From Bacteroidota bacterium (lineage in GTDB: Bacteria; Bacteroidota; Bacteroidia; Cytophagales; Cyclobacteriaceae): 64,000 nucleotides of DNA. The notes under the pieces were generated by a model. The model did not search any database. It was not told the origin of the DNA and saw only the letters and a program-made list of their open reading frames with translations. A program made the position numbers and the translations under genes. The DNA is taken from NCBI GenBank assembly GCA_016178785.1, contig JACOSO010000086.1:124001-188000 (forward strand). The letters run 5' to 3'. Of this stretch, positions 7,329-15,830 are shown one piece after another (positions within the stretch are counted from its first letter, which is position 1; every line of letters starts with the position of its first letter).

Positions 7329-8960
7329 ATGGATCAGCCTAAAAACTCGAAGTATCAGATCAGTCTTCCCTTGATTTTGTGTATTGGACTCGCTGCGGGG
7401 CTCCTTATCGGGGCAAGTATTAACTCAAGGTCTCCAACAAAAGGAGATGATTCTGAAATCGAAAAATTACGCGAAGTCTTGTCGCTGGTGCAAAATGAAT
7501 ATGTCGACAAAGGCAAAACCGATGTGGTAGTTGAAGATGCCATTAATCATATTCTCGGTAAGCTTGACCCACACTCAGCATACATTCCTGCTCGCGAAAA
7601 AATCGAAGCAAACGAAGACTTGAAAGGAAATTTTGAAGGCATCGGCATCGAATTTAATATTTTTCACGATACCCTTGTAGTTGTTGCCGCCATAAGTGGC
7701 GGGCCCTCCGAATCAGTCGGTTTGAGGCCTGGCGATAAAATCATAAAAGTCGATGGTAAGATCATCGCCAATACCAAGCTCACCAATCTCGAGGTTCAAA
7801 AATACTTAAAAGGCCCGAAGGGAACGGAAGTAAAAATCGAGGTGCTTCGCAAAAAATCAAAAACACCATTAGCCTTCTCGATCATCCGCGATAAAATCCC
7901 GCAGACCTCAGTGGATGCTTCTTATATGATCGATTCGGAAATCGGCTATGTCAAAATAAGTCGCTTTTCACAGACTACCTATGAGGAATTCAAAAAGGCC
8001 CTCGATCAGCTGAAGAATGATGGAATGAAAAAACTGGTTCTCGATCTGCAAGGCAATCCTGGTGGATATATGGATCAAGCAATCGATGTTGCTGATGAAT
8101 TTTTGCCGAAAGGAGAGAAAATTGTTTTCACTCAAGGACAGGAATCGCGCTACAACGAAAATGCAATTGCAACCGACAAAGGTGATTTTGAGAAAGGTGA
8201 CCTGATTGTGTTGATAAATGAAGGAAGTGCTTCCGCAGCGGAAATTGTGAGTGGCGCATTGCAAGACAACGATCGCGCATTAGTGGCGGGCCGCAGATCG
8301 TATGGCAAAGGACTGGTGCAAAGGCCATTTGAGTTGAACGATGGCTCTGAGGTAAGGCTTACTATTTCTCGCTATTACACTCCAAGTGGTCGCTCCATTC
8401 AAAAGCCATATGGAGATTTGGATGCATACGATAAAGATATAGTGAAGCGATACAAGCATGGAGAATTTTTCCATGCCGACAGCATTCACTTCAATGACTC
8501 TCTGAAATACCATACGCTCAACGGCCGCACGGTTTATGGTGGTGGTGGCATTATGCCGGATTATTTCGTGCCGCTTGATACTTCGCACTCGAGCAAATAT
8601 TTCAATGAACTTTTTGCTGTGAATACGATCCGCGAGTTTGCTTTTAATTATGCAGAGGAAAATAAGGCTCGCCTTGAGAAAATGACCTTTGATGTTTACA
8701 GAAAGAAATTTGTTGTCGATGACAGAATGCTGTCGAGAATGGTGGCCATGGGTCAAAAGGAAAAAGTGAAACCAAACCCTTCCGATTTGGCTCGCAACAA
8801 AAGCGTGTTTCAAATTTATTTGAAGGCAGAGATTGCAAGAAGAGTTTGGGGTAACCCCAGGTTCTATCCCGTTTTTAATGAAAGCAATGAAGTGCTGCAG
8901 CAGGTGATTAGAAACAAATTATTTGATCACATCCCTGAATTAGATCGCAGCAAATTTTAA
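7329..8960 (+). CDS. S41 carboxy-terminal processing peptidase
   Basis: 543 residues. N-terminal membrane anchor (about 13-29), PDZ domain (about 95-175, FEGIGIEF ... VGLRPGDKIIKVDG), then the S41 catalytic core. The Ser-Lys dyad is visible as NEGSASAAE (Ser302) and SYGKGLVQ (Lys327), with the upstream LDLQGNPGGY loop. Family members cleave envelope proteins at their C-termini; substrate selection is by PDZ. The C-terminal extension (about 400-543) is typical of the larger Bacteroidota Ctp proteins. Stands alone on the strand. Confidence 0.95.
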   Translation: MDQPKNSKYQISLPLILCIGLAAGLLIGASINSRSPTKGDDSEIEKLREVLSLVQNEYVDKGKTDVVVEDAINHILGKLDPHSAYIPAREKIEANEDLKGNFEGIGIEFNIFHDTLVVVAAISGGPSESVGLRPGDKIIKVDGKIIANTKLTNLEVQKYLKGPKGTEVKIEVLRKKSKTPLAFSIIRDKIPQTSVDASYMIDSEIGYVKISRFSQTTYEEFKKALDQLKNDGMKKLVLDLQGNPGGYMDQAIDVADEFLPKGEKIVFTQGQESRYNENAIATDKGDFEKGDLIVLINEGSASAAEIVSGALQDNDRALVAGRRSYGKGLVQRPFELNDGSEVRLTISRYYTPSGRSIQKPYGDLDAYDKDIVKRYKHGEFFHADSIHFNDSLKYHTLNGRTVYGGGGIMPDYFVPLDTSHSSKYFNELFAVNTIREFAFNYAEENKARLEKMTFDVYRKKFVVDDRMLSRMVAMGQKEKVKPNPSDLARNKSVFQIYLKAEIARRVWGNPRFYPVFNESNEVLQQVIRNKLFDHIPELDRSKF

Positions 8961-9021
8961 ACCTTGATCGATTGTCGAGGTTTTGCTCTGGCAATTAAAG
9001 CTATCACTTTTTCAAGACGAC

Positions 9022-9078
9022 TGATTAATTTGATCCCACTGATTGCTTCAGCAAAATATCATGGGAATCAATTAATCA
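9022..9078. repeat. Long imperfect hairpin between ctp and recO
   Basis: Arms 9022-9038 and 9062-9078 are inverted copies of each other (TGATTAATTTGATCCCA and its near complement, one base shifted between arms). The loop is 23 bases. No U-run follows, so it is not a classical terminator. The rest of 8961-9149 shows nothing I recognise. Confidence 0.45.
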
Positions 9079-9149
9079 TTAGCTTCGTTTGAAGTACTCG
9101 TTAGTTGCCTTCTAAACAAATCCGTCAAAGCTTTATCACAGTTTCAGAC

Positions 9150-9818
9150 ATGCTTTATAAAACAAACGGCATTGTTTTCCGACTTACAAATTATGGCGAG
9201 ACTTCTATCATTGTAAATATTTTTACGAGCGCGTTTGGTTTGCAGAGCTATATTGTGAATGGCGTTCGCGGCCGATCAAAAAAAACAAACCTTGCCCTTT
9301 ATCAACCACTCACCCTGCTTGATCTGGTAGTTTACCATCGAGAGAATGCCTCGATCATGCGCATCAAAGATGTGAAGTGTATTCACCCATATCAAAGCAT
9401 CACGAATGATTTTCGTAAGTCAACTATTGCTTTATTTCTTAACGAAGTTGTAAACAGAACAGTGAAAGAGCAATCTCACGCGAAAGAATTGTGTGAGTTT
9501 TTGATTCAATCGTTTATCAGCCTTGATCTGCTTCAATCGAATGTTGAAAATTTTCATTTAATTTTCCTGATTCGATTAAGTCAGCATTTAGGGTTTCGTC
9601 CTTCCGAAGTAGGCGAACTTTCGGGTGGATGGATGGCAGATGAGCAGGAAGAAAAAATTCTTTCTAAATTACTCACAACGAATTATACTGACTCAATTAC
9701 AATGACGAATGTTCAAAGAAAAAATATCCTGGATCTGCTTCTTCGATTTTATGTATTGCATTCTGCAAATTTCGGTGAACTAAAATCGCTGTCTGTAATT
9801 CGAGAGATAATTCAATAG
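9150..9818 (+). CDS. recO: DNA repair protein RecO
   Basis: 222 residues from the ATG at 9150; the upstream TTG at 9105 adds residues not seen in the family. RecO works with RecF/RecR to load RecA on SSB-coated DNA. The N-terminal OB-fold is recognisable (KTNGIVFRLTNYGETSIIVNIFT, YIVNGVRG, LALYQPLTLLDLVVYHR), followed by the helical C-terminal domain (FLIRLSQHLGFRPS). No zinc cysteines are present, as in many Bacteroidota RecO. Followed after 3 bases by a thioesterase, probably co-transcribed. Confidence 0.92.
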   Translation: MLYKTNGIVFRLTNYGETSIIVNIFTSAFGLQSYIVNGVRGRSKKTNLALYQPLTLLDLVVYHRENASIMRIKDVKCIHPYQSITNDFRKSTIALFLNEVVNRTVKEQSHAKELCEFLIQSFISLDLLQSNVENFHLIFLIRLSQHLGFRPSEVGELSGGWMADEQEEKILSKLLTTNYTDSITMTNVQRKNILDLLLRFYVLHSANFGELKSLSVIREIIQ

Positions 9819-9821
9819 CGC

Positions 9822-10271
9822 ATGGAAAATTTTAATATTCCAATTCAAATCCGATGGTCTGATATTGACCAGAACCGTCATCTTCGGCATTCAGCTTATT
9901 ATGATTACGGAGCAATGGTGCGTATCTCTTGTTTTACAGAGCAAGGCCTTACCACGATGAAGTTGGAAGAGCTTAATATTGGCCCAATTCTTTTTCGGGA
10001 GGAGGCCATTTTCAAACGTGAAATCAAATATGAAGACAAGATTTCAGTTGATCTTCAATTGCTGAAGTCGCTACCAGACTTTTCCCGCTGGAGCATCCGT
10101 CATCATATTTACAAAGAAGATAAAACACTGGCGGCAATTCTCAATTTAGATGGAGCATGGATTAACATTGCCAAAAGAAAATTAGCGGTACCAGACCCTT
10201 TCATTCAAAAGATATTTGCCGACTTTCCTAAATCCGAAAATTTTGAGTGGGTTGATCCGTTGAAAAAATAA
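9822..10271 (+). CDS. Hotdog-fold acyl-CoA thioesterase (4HBT type)
   Basis: 149 residues. The 4-hydroxybenzoyl-CoA thioesterase-type opening is visible: IQIRWSDIDQNRHLRHSAYYDYG, with the Asp in the WSDID position that activates catalysis in this family, and the later beta strands (IFKREIKYEDKISVDLQLL, IYKEDKTLAAIL). It hydrolyses acyl-CoA thioesters; chain-length preference cannot be read from sequence. Starts 3 bases after recO. Confidence 0.85.
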   Translation: MENFNIPIQIRWSDIDQNRHLRHSAYYDYGAMVRISCFTEQGLTTMKLEELNIGPILFREEAIFKREIKYEDKISVDLQLLKSLPDFSRWSIRHHIYKEDKTLAAILNLDGAWINIAKRKLAVPDPFIQKIFADFPKSENFEWVDPLKK

Positions 10272-10289
10272 CGGCCTTCCTCTTCGGCC

Positions 10290-10898
10290 TCAGACACCCC
10301 TCTCCCAGGGAAGAGGGGATGGGGCGGGGGAGGCCCATTGCTCAATCACTTTGGGATAGTCCTCATGTTCAAGTTGCAAAACCCTTTCGGCAATTGACTT
10401 TGCATTGTCTGCTGGCAAGACAGAACATTTTATCTGAGCTAAGATTTTACCATCATCGTAGTGTGCATTAACCAAATGAATGGTGATGCCTGTTTCTTTT
10501 TCTCCAGCCGTAACAACCGCTTCATGAACTTTCATTCCATACATTCCCTTGCCACCAAATTTGGGGAGTAATGATGGATGTATATTGATAATTCTGTCGG
10601 GAAATGCATTAATCAGTTTTTCAGGAATCAAAAGAAGGAATCCTGCAAGAACAATGTGAGTGATTTTGTTTGTGTTCAGCCACTTTAAAACTTCATCGCA
10701 TTCGCGGAATTGATTTTTATCCAAAACTTTGGTTGGCACTTGAAATTTCTTTGCTCGTTCAAGGGCATATGCTTCAGGATTGTTGCTCAACAAGCCCGCT
10801 ACTTCAATTTTTGGATGATTCTGAAAATACTTCATGATTGCCTCGGCATTGGAGCCATTGCCCGAAGCAAAAACGGCAAGTCTTATTTTTTCCATCAT
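10290..10898 (-). CDS. purN: Phosphoribosylglycinamide formyltransferase (PurN)
   Basis: 202 residues. Transfers formyl from 10-formyl-THF to GAR in purine synthesis. Seen: N-terminal VFASGNGSNAEAI phosphate-binding loop, catalytic region INIHPSLLPKFGGKGMYG (Asn and His), and HLVNAHYDDGKI (Asp). The last 14 residues (WASPAPSPLPWERGV) do not belong to the family: they are encoded by a GC-rich palindromic repeat at 10297-10318 that has replaced the normal end. The downstream side of a UbiA gene, 6 bases away, suggests co-transcription. Confidence 0.95.
   Translation of the reverse strand: MMEKIRLAVFASGNGSNAEAIMKYFQNHPKIEVAGLLSNNPEAYALERAKKFQVPTKVLDKNQFRECDEVLKWLNTNKITHIVLAGFLLLIPEKLINAFPDRIINIHPSLLPKFGGKGMYGMKVHEAVVTAGEKETGITIHLVNAHYDDGKILAQIKCSVLPADNAKSIAERVLQLEHEDYPKVIEQWASPAPSPLPWERGV
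10297..10318. repeat. GC-rich palindrome encoding the PurN tail
   Basis: CCCCTCT/AGAGGGG arms around a CCC-A-GGGA core, followed by a G-rich stretch to about 10332. It is much GC-richer than its surroundings. Read on the minus strand it gives SPLPWERG, a peptide I know as a recurrent end on unrelated bacterial proteins. Confidence 0.6.
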
Positions 10899-10904
10899 GC
10901 AAAA

Positions 10905-11750
10905 CTAAATGAAAACCATGCTTACAATACCGAGGATCATAATTACTTTACACCACTGGCTCAAATAATAAAAATCTTTTTTGGTGTCGGCACGAACCAA
11001 CCTTGCGAAAAGAAAAACCAGGGGCACGAAAAGAAAGGCGAAGAAATAGAGCAGAGGCAATTGCTTGTATAGTTCGTTGATGTAAATAACCGAGCCAAAG
11101 AGAACCGCCATCAATAGATAAATAAAGAATTTTGTTTTGCGAGCTCCCCAAATGATAGGCAGCGTCTTACAGCCAAAAGTGTTGTCGCCTTTTAAGTCTT
11201 CCATATCTTTTACGATCTCACGGATTAATGTCATGGCAAATGCAAAAATGGAATAGATGCCAACTAGCGGCTGATTTGTATGGTAAAGTATATTGATCAA
11301 AAGAATAGAAAGCCCGGTGAGCAAAGCCACTACAAAATTACCGATGAACGGCTGGCGCTTGAGGTCGTTGGAGTACCACCACAAAAGAAAAGCTGAGAGA
11401 AAGTTGATGACACCGATTTTCCAATTCAACAAGAAACCGATTGCCGTTCCGATCATCGAAAGAATAGAATGAAATAAAATGGCATATCTACGAGCCACTT
11501 CCTTACCGATCACCACACGCTCTGGTTTGTTGATCAGGTCGATTTTTACATCGTAATAATCATTGATAATGTAACCCGCTGCCGCGATGATGATGGTCGA
11601 TCCGGAAAGAAGGAGCAGTTTTAGATCCCAAATTTTTTCAGCGTCAATTAGAAATGTGGCAGTAAAATATTGGGCAAAAGCGATGATGAGCAAATTCCAA
11701 AAACGTGTGAGTTTTAAAAAACCTTTGACTGAAAATTGCTGCGATGGCAT
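10905..11750 (-). CDS. UbiA-family prenyltransferase
   Basis: 281 residues with about eight or nine membrane segments. The two Asp-rich prenyl-diphosphate/Mg motifs are present: NDYYDVKID (about residue 63) and DMEDLKGD (about 183). UbiA enzymes attach prenyl chains to aromatic rings or to glycerol phosphate. The sequence resembles the Bacteroidota subgroup often named geranylgeranylglycerol-phosphate geranylgeranyltransferase, but the acceptor is not decidable here. Upstream of purN on the same strand. Confidence 0.88.
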   Translation of the reverse strand: MPSQQFSVKGFLKLTRFWNLLIIAFAQYFTATFLIDAEKIWDLKLLLLSGSTIIIAAAGYIINDYYDVKIDLINKPERVVIGKEVARRYAILFHSILSMIGTAIGFLLNWKIGVINFLSAFLLWWYSNDLKRQPFIGNFVVALLTGLSILLINILYHTNQPLVGIYSIFAFAMTLIREIVKDMEDLKGDNTFGCKTLPIIWGARKTKFFIYLLMAVLFGSVIYINELYKQLPLLYFFAFLFVPLVFLFARLVRADTKKDFYYLSQWCKVIMILGIVSMVFI

Positions 11751-11767
11751 TCGGTAAAGATAGTTAT

Positions 11768-11804
11768 CAGATTCCGGTTGCCAGTTACCGGTAACCGGAA
11801 TCTG
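11768..11804. repeat. Inverted repeat of heptamer units (CCGGTTN type)
   Basis: Perfect 12-bp arms CAGATTCCGGTT / AACCGGAATCTG. Between and within the arms the sequence has a 7-base period of CCGGNNN/CCAGNNN units. It sits between the UbiA start and the end of the TonB-dependent receptor gene. It could end the receptor transcript, but no U-run follows. Confidence 0.55.
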
Positions 11805-11813
11805 GTATCTTTT

Positions 11814-14261
11814 CTAAAACCTCATCGCCACCATCAGCAAATAGTTTCTTCCGGCCTGCGGGTAATAATAATTTTGACGCGCCTCAGATCCTCCCCCCAG
11901 GTATCCCCAGGTATAGCCATTGCTTGAGTATTTCACATCCGTGAAATTGTTCAATAACAAGCTCACCGAGAACTCGCGCATCCAGTAAGGTTTGTATGTG
12001 TAAGTCAATCTCAAGTCATTTATAAAATAAGGATCAATAGACCTGGATTTATTTGACGAGTTATCCAAGTACTGCAGCCCTACATATTTTGTCAGCAATC
12101 CGAACTCAACGTTCTTAATAGGGTGATAAAGAAAAACAGAGCCCGCAATTGCGTTGGGAGAGAAAGCGATGTCAGTATTTTTATGCTGACGATCTACCTC
12201 ACTGTATTGATCATAATTGACTCCGTAGTCGTAAAGCACCTCAGTAAAATCCTTAATCTTGTTTTGGCTTAAGGTAAGGTTGGCATTCCAGGTGAAATGC
12301 TTATTGAATTGAATGCCTCCGTCTATTTCCAAACCAGTACGATAGCTTGATGCAACATTAGTTCGAATAGGAGAGCCAACATCATTGAGTTTGCCCGTAA
12401 GCACAAGCTGGTTTTTGTAATCCATAAAATAATAGTTCACGTTAAGAGCGAATCTGTTTTTTCTTAAACGCCACCCAGCTTCAATGTCATTTAACGTTTC
12501 ATGTTGAGGTTGCTGGCCAGCGATGGCCTGAACAAAATCACTGCGCACTGGCTCGCGATTGCCCACGCTGTATGAACCGTAAATTTGTTGTTCGGGAGTT
12601 AATGAATAGTTCAACCCCACTTTAGGATTGAAAAAATTATAGTTCACTTTGAAATCAACAGGTACTCCTCCATCTTCAAATCCATTTGCTTTATAGTCCA
12701 CACGCCTGTATTGCAAGTCAACAAACGCGAAAAGATTATCCACAAGCTCATGACTGTTTTTCCAAAAAATATTAAAATCCTCTTTCTTCCCGTTGTTGAG
12801 ATAGTAGCGATAGAAAGGAGGAATTGTGGTGGCCACCTGTGCCCAAATCACTTCTCCATAATGATCGCCATCATATTTGTTGATTGCACCGCCCAAAACC
12901 GAATTCCATTTTTCTTTTTGATAGTTCAGAGACCAGGTCATTCCGTAAAAACGATTGTCGAGCCATAGTCTGCGGACCAAATCGGAAGTTTTCACGGTAT
13001 CATTTGTAAAAATTGGGTTGGCAATTCCATAATCAGAAAACTTCCGATTGTATTTGTACTCTTCATAATAACCCCGCCCGTAGGTATAGTGAACCGCTGC
13101 ATTGACAGTCAGTCGATCATTTAATTGATGAGACAAATGCAATTGGTAATGATCTTGAGCGTAGTTGTCGATTTGGTTGGGGTAGGTGTAAGCATTAAAC
13201 GTACGACCGCTATTGAGAAGATTTTGAGCTTGCTGCGTATTCCATCCTTCGGCATCAACGGTAGCTTGCAAGGCAACGGGGTCATTGTTCAAACGAGATT
13301 GAGGCACACCGTACCACGATTGATAGGTGATTTCCTTTCCGCCAAATACAATCGCTTTTACCATTGTCTTGTTGCCGTAATAACCACCCGATAAATAGTA
13401 GGATTTCAGGTCTGAAGTAGCACGGTCAATATATCCGTCAGACCCGATCAACGACATTCGTCCGTCAAAGGCAAATTTGTTTTTCAATCCCGTGCCAAAT
13501 CCCACAGTGTGCCTGTGAGTGCCAAACGACCCGAAAGAATTGATTACATCGGCATATGGTTGATCTCTACGAGTGTTGGTTTGCAAATTGATAGAGGCGC
13601 CAAATGCTCCGGCTCCATTGGTCGAGGTACCAACTCCACGTTGAATCTGAATATTCTGAGTGGAAGTGGCGATGTCGGGTACATCTACCCAATACACGCC
13701 TTGCTCTTCGGCATCATTGAGCACAATTCCATTGATTGTGACGTTGATCCGGGTAGCATCGCTTCCGCGAATGCGAACACCTGTGTAACCGATGCCAGCT
13801 CCAGCATCGGAAGTGGTGACCAAAGAAGGAGTCCAGTTCAGAACGAGGGGCATGTCTTGCCCGAAATTTTGCTTTTGGATCGCGGTTTTGGTTATGTTTG
13901 AGAATGCAGTGGGGCTATTGTCTTTTGCACGAGTTGCATACACTACAACTTCGTCTGTAAGTTGAGCGCTTTCGTTCATCATAAAATCCAGTGAGAGATC
14001 CGCTGTTATATCAACTTCCTTTTTCTCTTCTACATAACCGAGGAATCGTACAACTAAGGTCTGCTTACCGGTCGACACATTTTTCAGTTCGAAGTAACCT
14101 TGCTCATCAGTTGTTGTGCCTCGCGCATTTTCAAGCTGAATGCTTGCGCCAATCAATGGGTTGTTTGTTTTTGCATCTCGAACCGCGCCCGAGATTTTGA
14201 ACTGCGCAAAAGCATTGAGTGTGAGTATGCAACTCAGCGCAGTCATCATAAATTTTGACAT
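11814..14261 (-). CDS. TonB-dependent receptor, TPP-riboswitch controlled; probable thiamine-related uptake
   Basis: 815 residues. Signal peptide ends NAFAQ (about 20). Then a carboxypeptidase-like regulatory domain (about 21-105, ISGAVRDAKTNNPLIGASI), a plug domain (about 110-230, IRGSDATRINVTINGIVLND) and a 22-strand-type barrel ending in Phe (LLMVAMRF). These receptors import scarce nutrients across the outer membrane with TonB energy. The TPP riboswitch directly upstream (14337-14414) is strong evidence that the substrate is thiamine or a thiamine precursor; that is inference from the regulator, since the barrel does not tell. Confidence 0.93.
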   Translation of the reverse strand: MSKFMMTALSCILTLNAFAQFKISGAVRDAKTNNPLIGASIQLENARGTTTDEQGYFELKNVSTGKQTLVVRFLGYVEEKKEVDITADLSLDFMMNESAQLTDEVVVYATRAKDNSPTAFSNITKTAIQKQNFGQDMPLVLNWTPSLVTTSDAGAGIGYTGVRIRGSDATRINVTINGIVLNDAEEQGVYWVDVPDIATSTQNIQIQRGVGTSTNGAGAFGASINLQTNTRRDQPYADVINSFGSFGTHRHTVGFGTGLKNKFAFDGRMSLIGSDGYIDRATSDLKSYYLSGGYYGNKTMVKAIVFGGKEITYQSWYGVPQSRLNNDPVALQATVDAEGWNTQQAQNLLNSGRTFNAYTYPNQIDNYAQDHYQLHLSHQLNDRLTVNAAVHYTYGRGYYEEYKYNRKFSDYGIANPIFTNDTVKTSDLVRRLWLDNRFYGMTWSLNYQKEKWNSVLGGAINKYDGDHYGEVIWAQVATTIPPFYRYYLNNGKKEDFNIFWKNSHELVDNLFAFVDLQYRRVDYKANGFEDGGVPVDFKVNYNFFNPKVGLNYSLTPEQQIYGSYSVGNREPVRSDFVQAIAGQQPQHETLNDIEAGWRLRKNRFALNVNYYFMDYKNQLVLTGKLNDVGSPIRTNVASSYRTGLEIDGGIQFNKHFTWNANLTLSQNKIKDFTEVLYDYGVNYDQYSEVDRQHKNTDIAFSPNAIAGSVFLYHPIKNVEFGLLTKYVGLQYLDNSSNKSRSIDPYFINDLRLTYTYKPYWMREFSVSLLLNNFTDVKYSSNGYTWGYLGGGSEARQNYYYPQAGRNYLLMVAMRF

Positions 14262-14336
14262 ATTGTTTTTGTTTAAACTTTGCAGAGCACACAGGGGAAT
14301 GTGGTGCGTAAGTTTTTTATCCGATCGCTATCGGAT

Positions 14337-14414
14337 CTGCCTCCCTTCGGCCGCATTACCGGCATCAGGTTCTGTGGGTATAATCTCAGCCCGTTGTTTT
14401 TAGGCACCCCTTGT
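14337..14414 (-). promoter_or_regulatory. TPP riboswitch (THI element)
   Basis: Read on the minus strand, the conserved THI core is all present in order: GGGGTGCC at the 5' end, GGCTGAGA (CTGAGA at 14384-14389), ATACCC, GAACCTGAT (14364-14370), GTAATGC, and the closing GAAGGGA (14342-14348). It lies 76 bases before the receptor start, in the leader of that gene. A short hairpin (ATCCGAT-AGCG-ATCGGAT) follows at about 14318-14335 but is followed by A, not U. The 5' GGGGTGC can also pair with GCACC...CCCC in the leader near 14294-14306, a possible switching partner. Confidence 0.93.
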
Positions 14415-14450
14415 CTTAGATTTTCCAAGACGGTGCAAATTTAGATGAAA

Positions 14451-14541
14451 AGAATTTAGAATACAGAATTTAGGAGCCAGAATGTTTTCCATTGAGAAAA
14501 AATATAACTCTCCAACTCCTGACTTCTGATTTCTAAATTCT
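14451..14541. repeat. Inverted repeat of heptamer units (AGAATNN type)
   Basis: Arms 14451-14476 and 14516-14541 match as inverted copies at about 20 of 26 positions. Both arms have a clear 7-base period with AGAATTT/AGAANNN units. It lies between the riboswitch leader and the divergent biotin-carrier gene. Confidence 0.55.
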
Positions 14542-14552
14542 ATTTTTGAGCG

Positions 14553-15047
14553 ATGCATCAGTCCAAAATAAACGACAAAAATTTTGAGGTCATTTCCAAC
14601 GATGACAAATTCACAATCAACGGAAAGCCCTTTGAATGGGATTTAACAAAAATTTCGGAGGGAAATTTTCACATTCTTTATAAAAACAAAAGCTATCGGG
14701 CAGAAGTAGTGAAGTTCGATAGTTCAACAAAAACTTTTCAACTAAAGATCAATAACAAACTTCACACTGTTGAGGTGAAGGACAAATTCGATCTACTGTT
14801 GGAAAAAATGGGAATGGCCAATGGAGCTGCAAACAAAGTGAACAATATCAAGGCACCTATGCCTGGTTTGGTCATCGATATGAAAGTAAAGGCTGGAGAC
14901 ATTGTGAAAACGGGGGATCCATTGCTCATACTCGAAGCCATGAAGATGGAAAACATTATCAAATCGCCAGGCGATGCCACTATAAAAAATGTGAAAGCCA
15001 AAAAAGGCGATACAGTTGAAAAGGGGCAGGTGTTGATTGAATTCTGA
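14553..15047 (+). CDS. Biotin carboxyl carrier (biotin/lipoyl attachment) protein
   Basis: 164 residues. The C-terminal domain (about 98-164) is a biotinyl domain: APMPGLVIDMKVKAGDIVKTGDPLLI followed by the biotinylation motif EAMKMEN, where the second Lys-containing position (MKM) takes biotin. The N-terminal part resembles the spacer found in pyruvate/propionyl-type carboxylase carriers. It carries CO2 between carboxylase and carboxyltransferase; those subunits are not in the window. Convergent with the NadR-like kinase gene, with no gap. Confidence 0.88.
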   Translation: MHQSKINDKNFEVISNDDKFTINGKPFEWDLTKISEGNFHILYKNKSYRAEVVKFDSSTKTFQLKINNKLHTVEVKDKFDLLLEKMGMANGAANKVNNIKAPMPGLVIDMKVKAGDIVKTGDPLLILEAMKMENIIKSPGDATIKNVKAKKGDTVEKGQVLIEF

Positions 15048-15566
15048 TTATTTAAGAAGCAACAAATCGACTTCTTTTTTAATACTTGTTTCCCGCTCGT
15101 CCCAATTTCCTTTCACGCGAACCGGTTGAATATTTCTTTTCGCTAATTCCCCTTCAAAAATTTTCATCATTGATTCTCGCTGATCATTAAGATCACGCAA
15201 ACCATCAGCTACCCAAGGCACATCAATGTCGAATAAGAAATATTTGTCGTAATGGATTTGTTCTTCAAGATCGAACAAGATTTTGGGAACTTCATTCAGA
15301 TATTGTCGGGAATAGATTTGTGTGGTAATTAAATCGGTATCGCAGAAGAGAATTTGATTGGCGGTTTTTAGTTTCTCTTTTATTCGCTGGTTTTGCGCCT
15401 GACCTATCCGAATGATATCATCCATGGTAAAGTCATTTGAGGTAATCATTTCGCGCGCAACTTCAGGAACAAACCCGGTTTTATAAAACTCGGCCAAGCG
15501 CTTCGCCATGGTTGACTTGCCCGTGCTTTCGGGGCCATAGAAGCAAATGAGTTTAATTTCTTTCAA
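15048..15566 (-). CDS. NadR-like P-loop kinase (nicotinamide riboside kinase type)
   Basis: 172 residues from the TTG at 15566; this starts just ahead of the domain (KEIKLICFYGPESTGKST). The longer TTG start at 15620 would overlap a divergent reading frame. P-loop GPESTGKST, a downstream FCDTDLITT and DVPWVADGLRD match the kinase half of NadR, which phosphorylates nicotinamide riboside. Together with PnuC on the same strand it suggests uptake plus trapping of NR. Given the thiamine receptor nearby, action on a thiamine-type substrate cannot be excluded. No ATG start exists. Confidence 0.8.
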   Translation of the reverse strand: MKEIKLICFYGPESTGKSTMAKRLAEFYKTGFVPEVAREMITSNDFTMDDIIRIGQAQNQRIKEKLKTANQILFCDTDLITTQIYSRQYLNEVPKILFDLEEQIHYDKYFLFDIDVPWVADGLRDLNDQRESMMKIFEGELAKRNIQPVRVKGNWDERETSIKKEVDLLLLK

Positions 15567-15602
15567 AAGGTTTTCGTGTAAAAAATGTAATTTTATAAAA
15601 AT

Positions 15603-15830
15603 ATGAGTAGAATGCTGCAAGTAAAAGTTCTTAATCCTAAAGCCAAAAGAATTTTAGATGACTTGGCTTCTTTGAAACTGATAAGCATTAAAGAAGAATC
15701 CCCGTTTCTTCTCACCACTCCTCAAAAGAGAAGTATTTAAATTAGCAGAAAACAAATTAAAGCCGGCAAATTCAGAGATAGTCATTCCGTTATTTCTGAC
15801 CTGAGAGCATGGATGAAAGAAAGTAGTCTG
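15603..15830 (+). pseudogene. Broken antitoxin gene (in-frame stop at 15738-15740)
   Basis: The first 45 codons from the ATG at 15603 look like a Bacteroidota small antitoxin N-terminus (LQVKVLNPKAKRILDDLASL, LISIKEES). A TAA follows, after which the same frame continues as plausible antitoxin C-terminus (RKQIKAGKFRDSHSVISDLR, then AWMK). It abuts a ParE-like toxin remnant, which is the expected partner. The end point is approximate. I read it as an eroded antitoxin; the exact family is uncertain. Confidence 0.5.

Noticed and set aside
12711..14200. Plus-strand open frames opposite the TonB-dependent receptor
   Set aside because: They follow the codon pattern of the receptor on the other strand.
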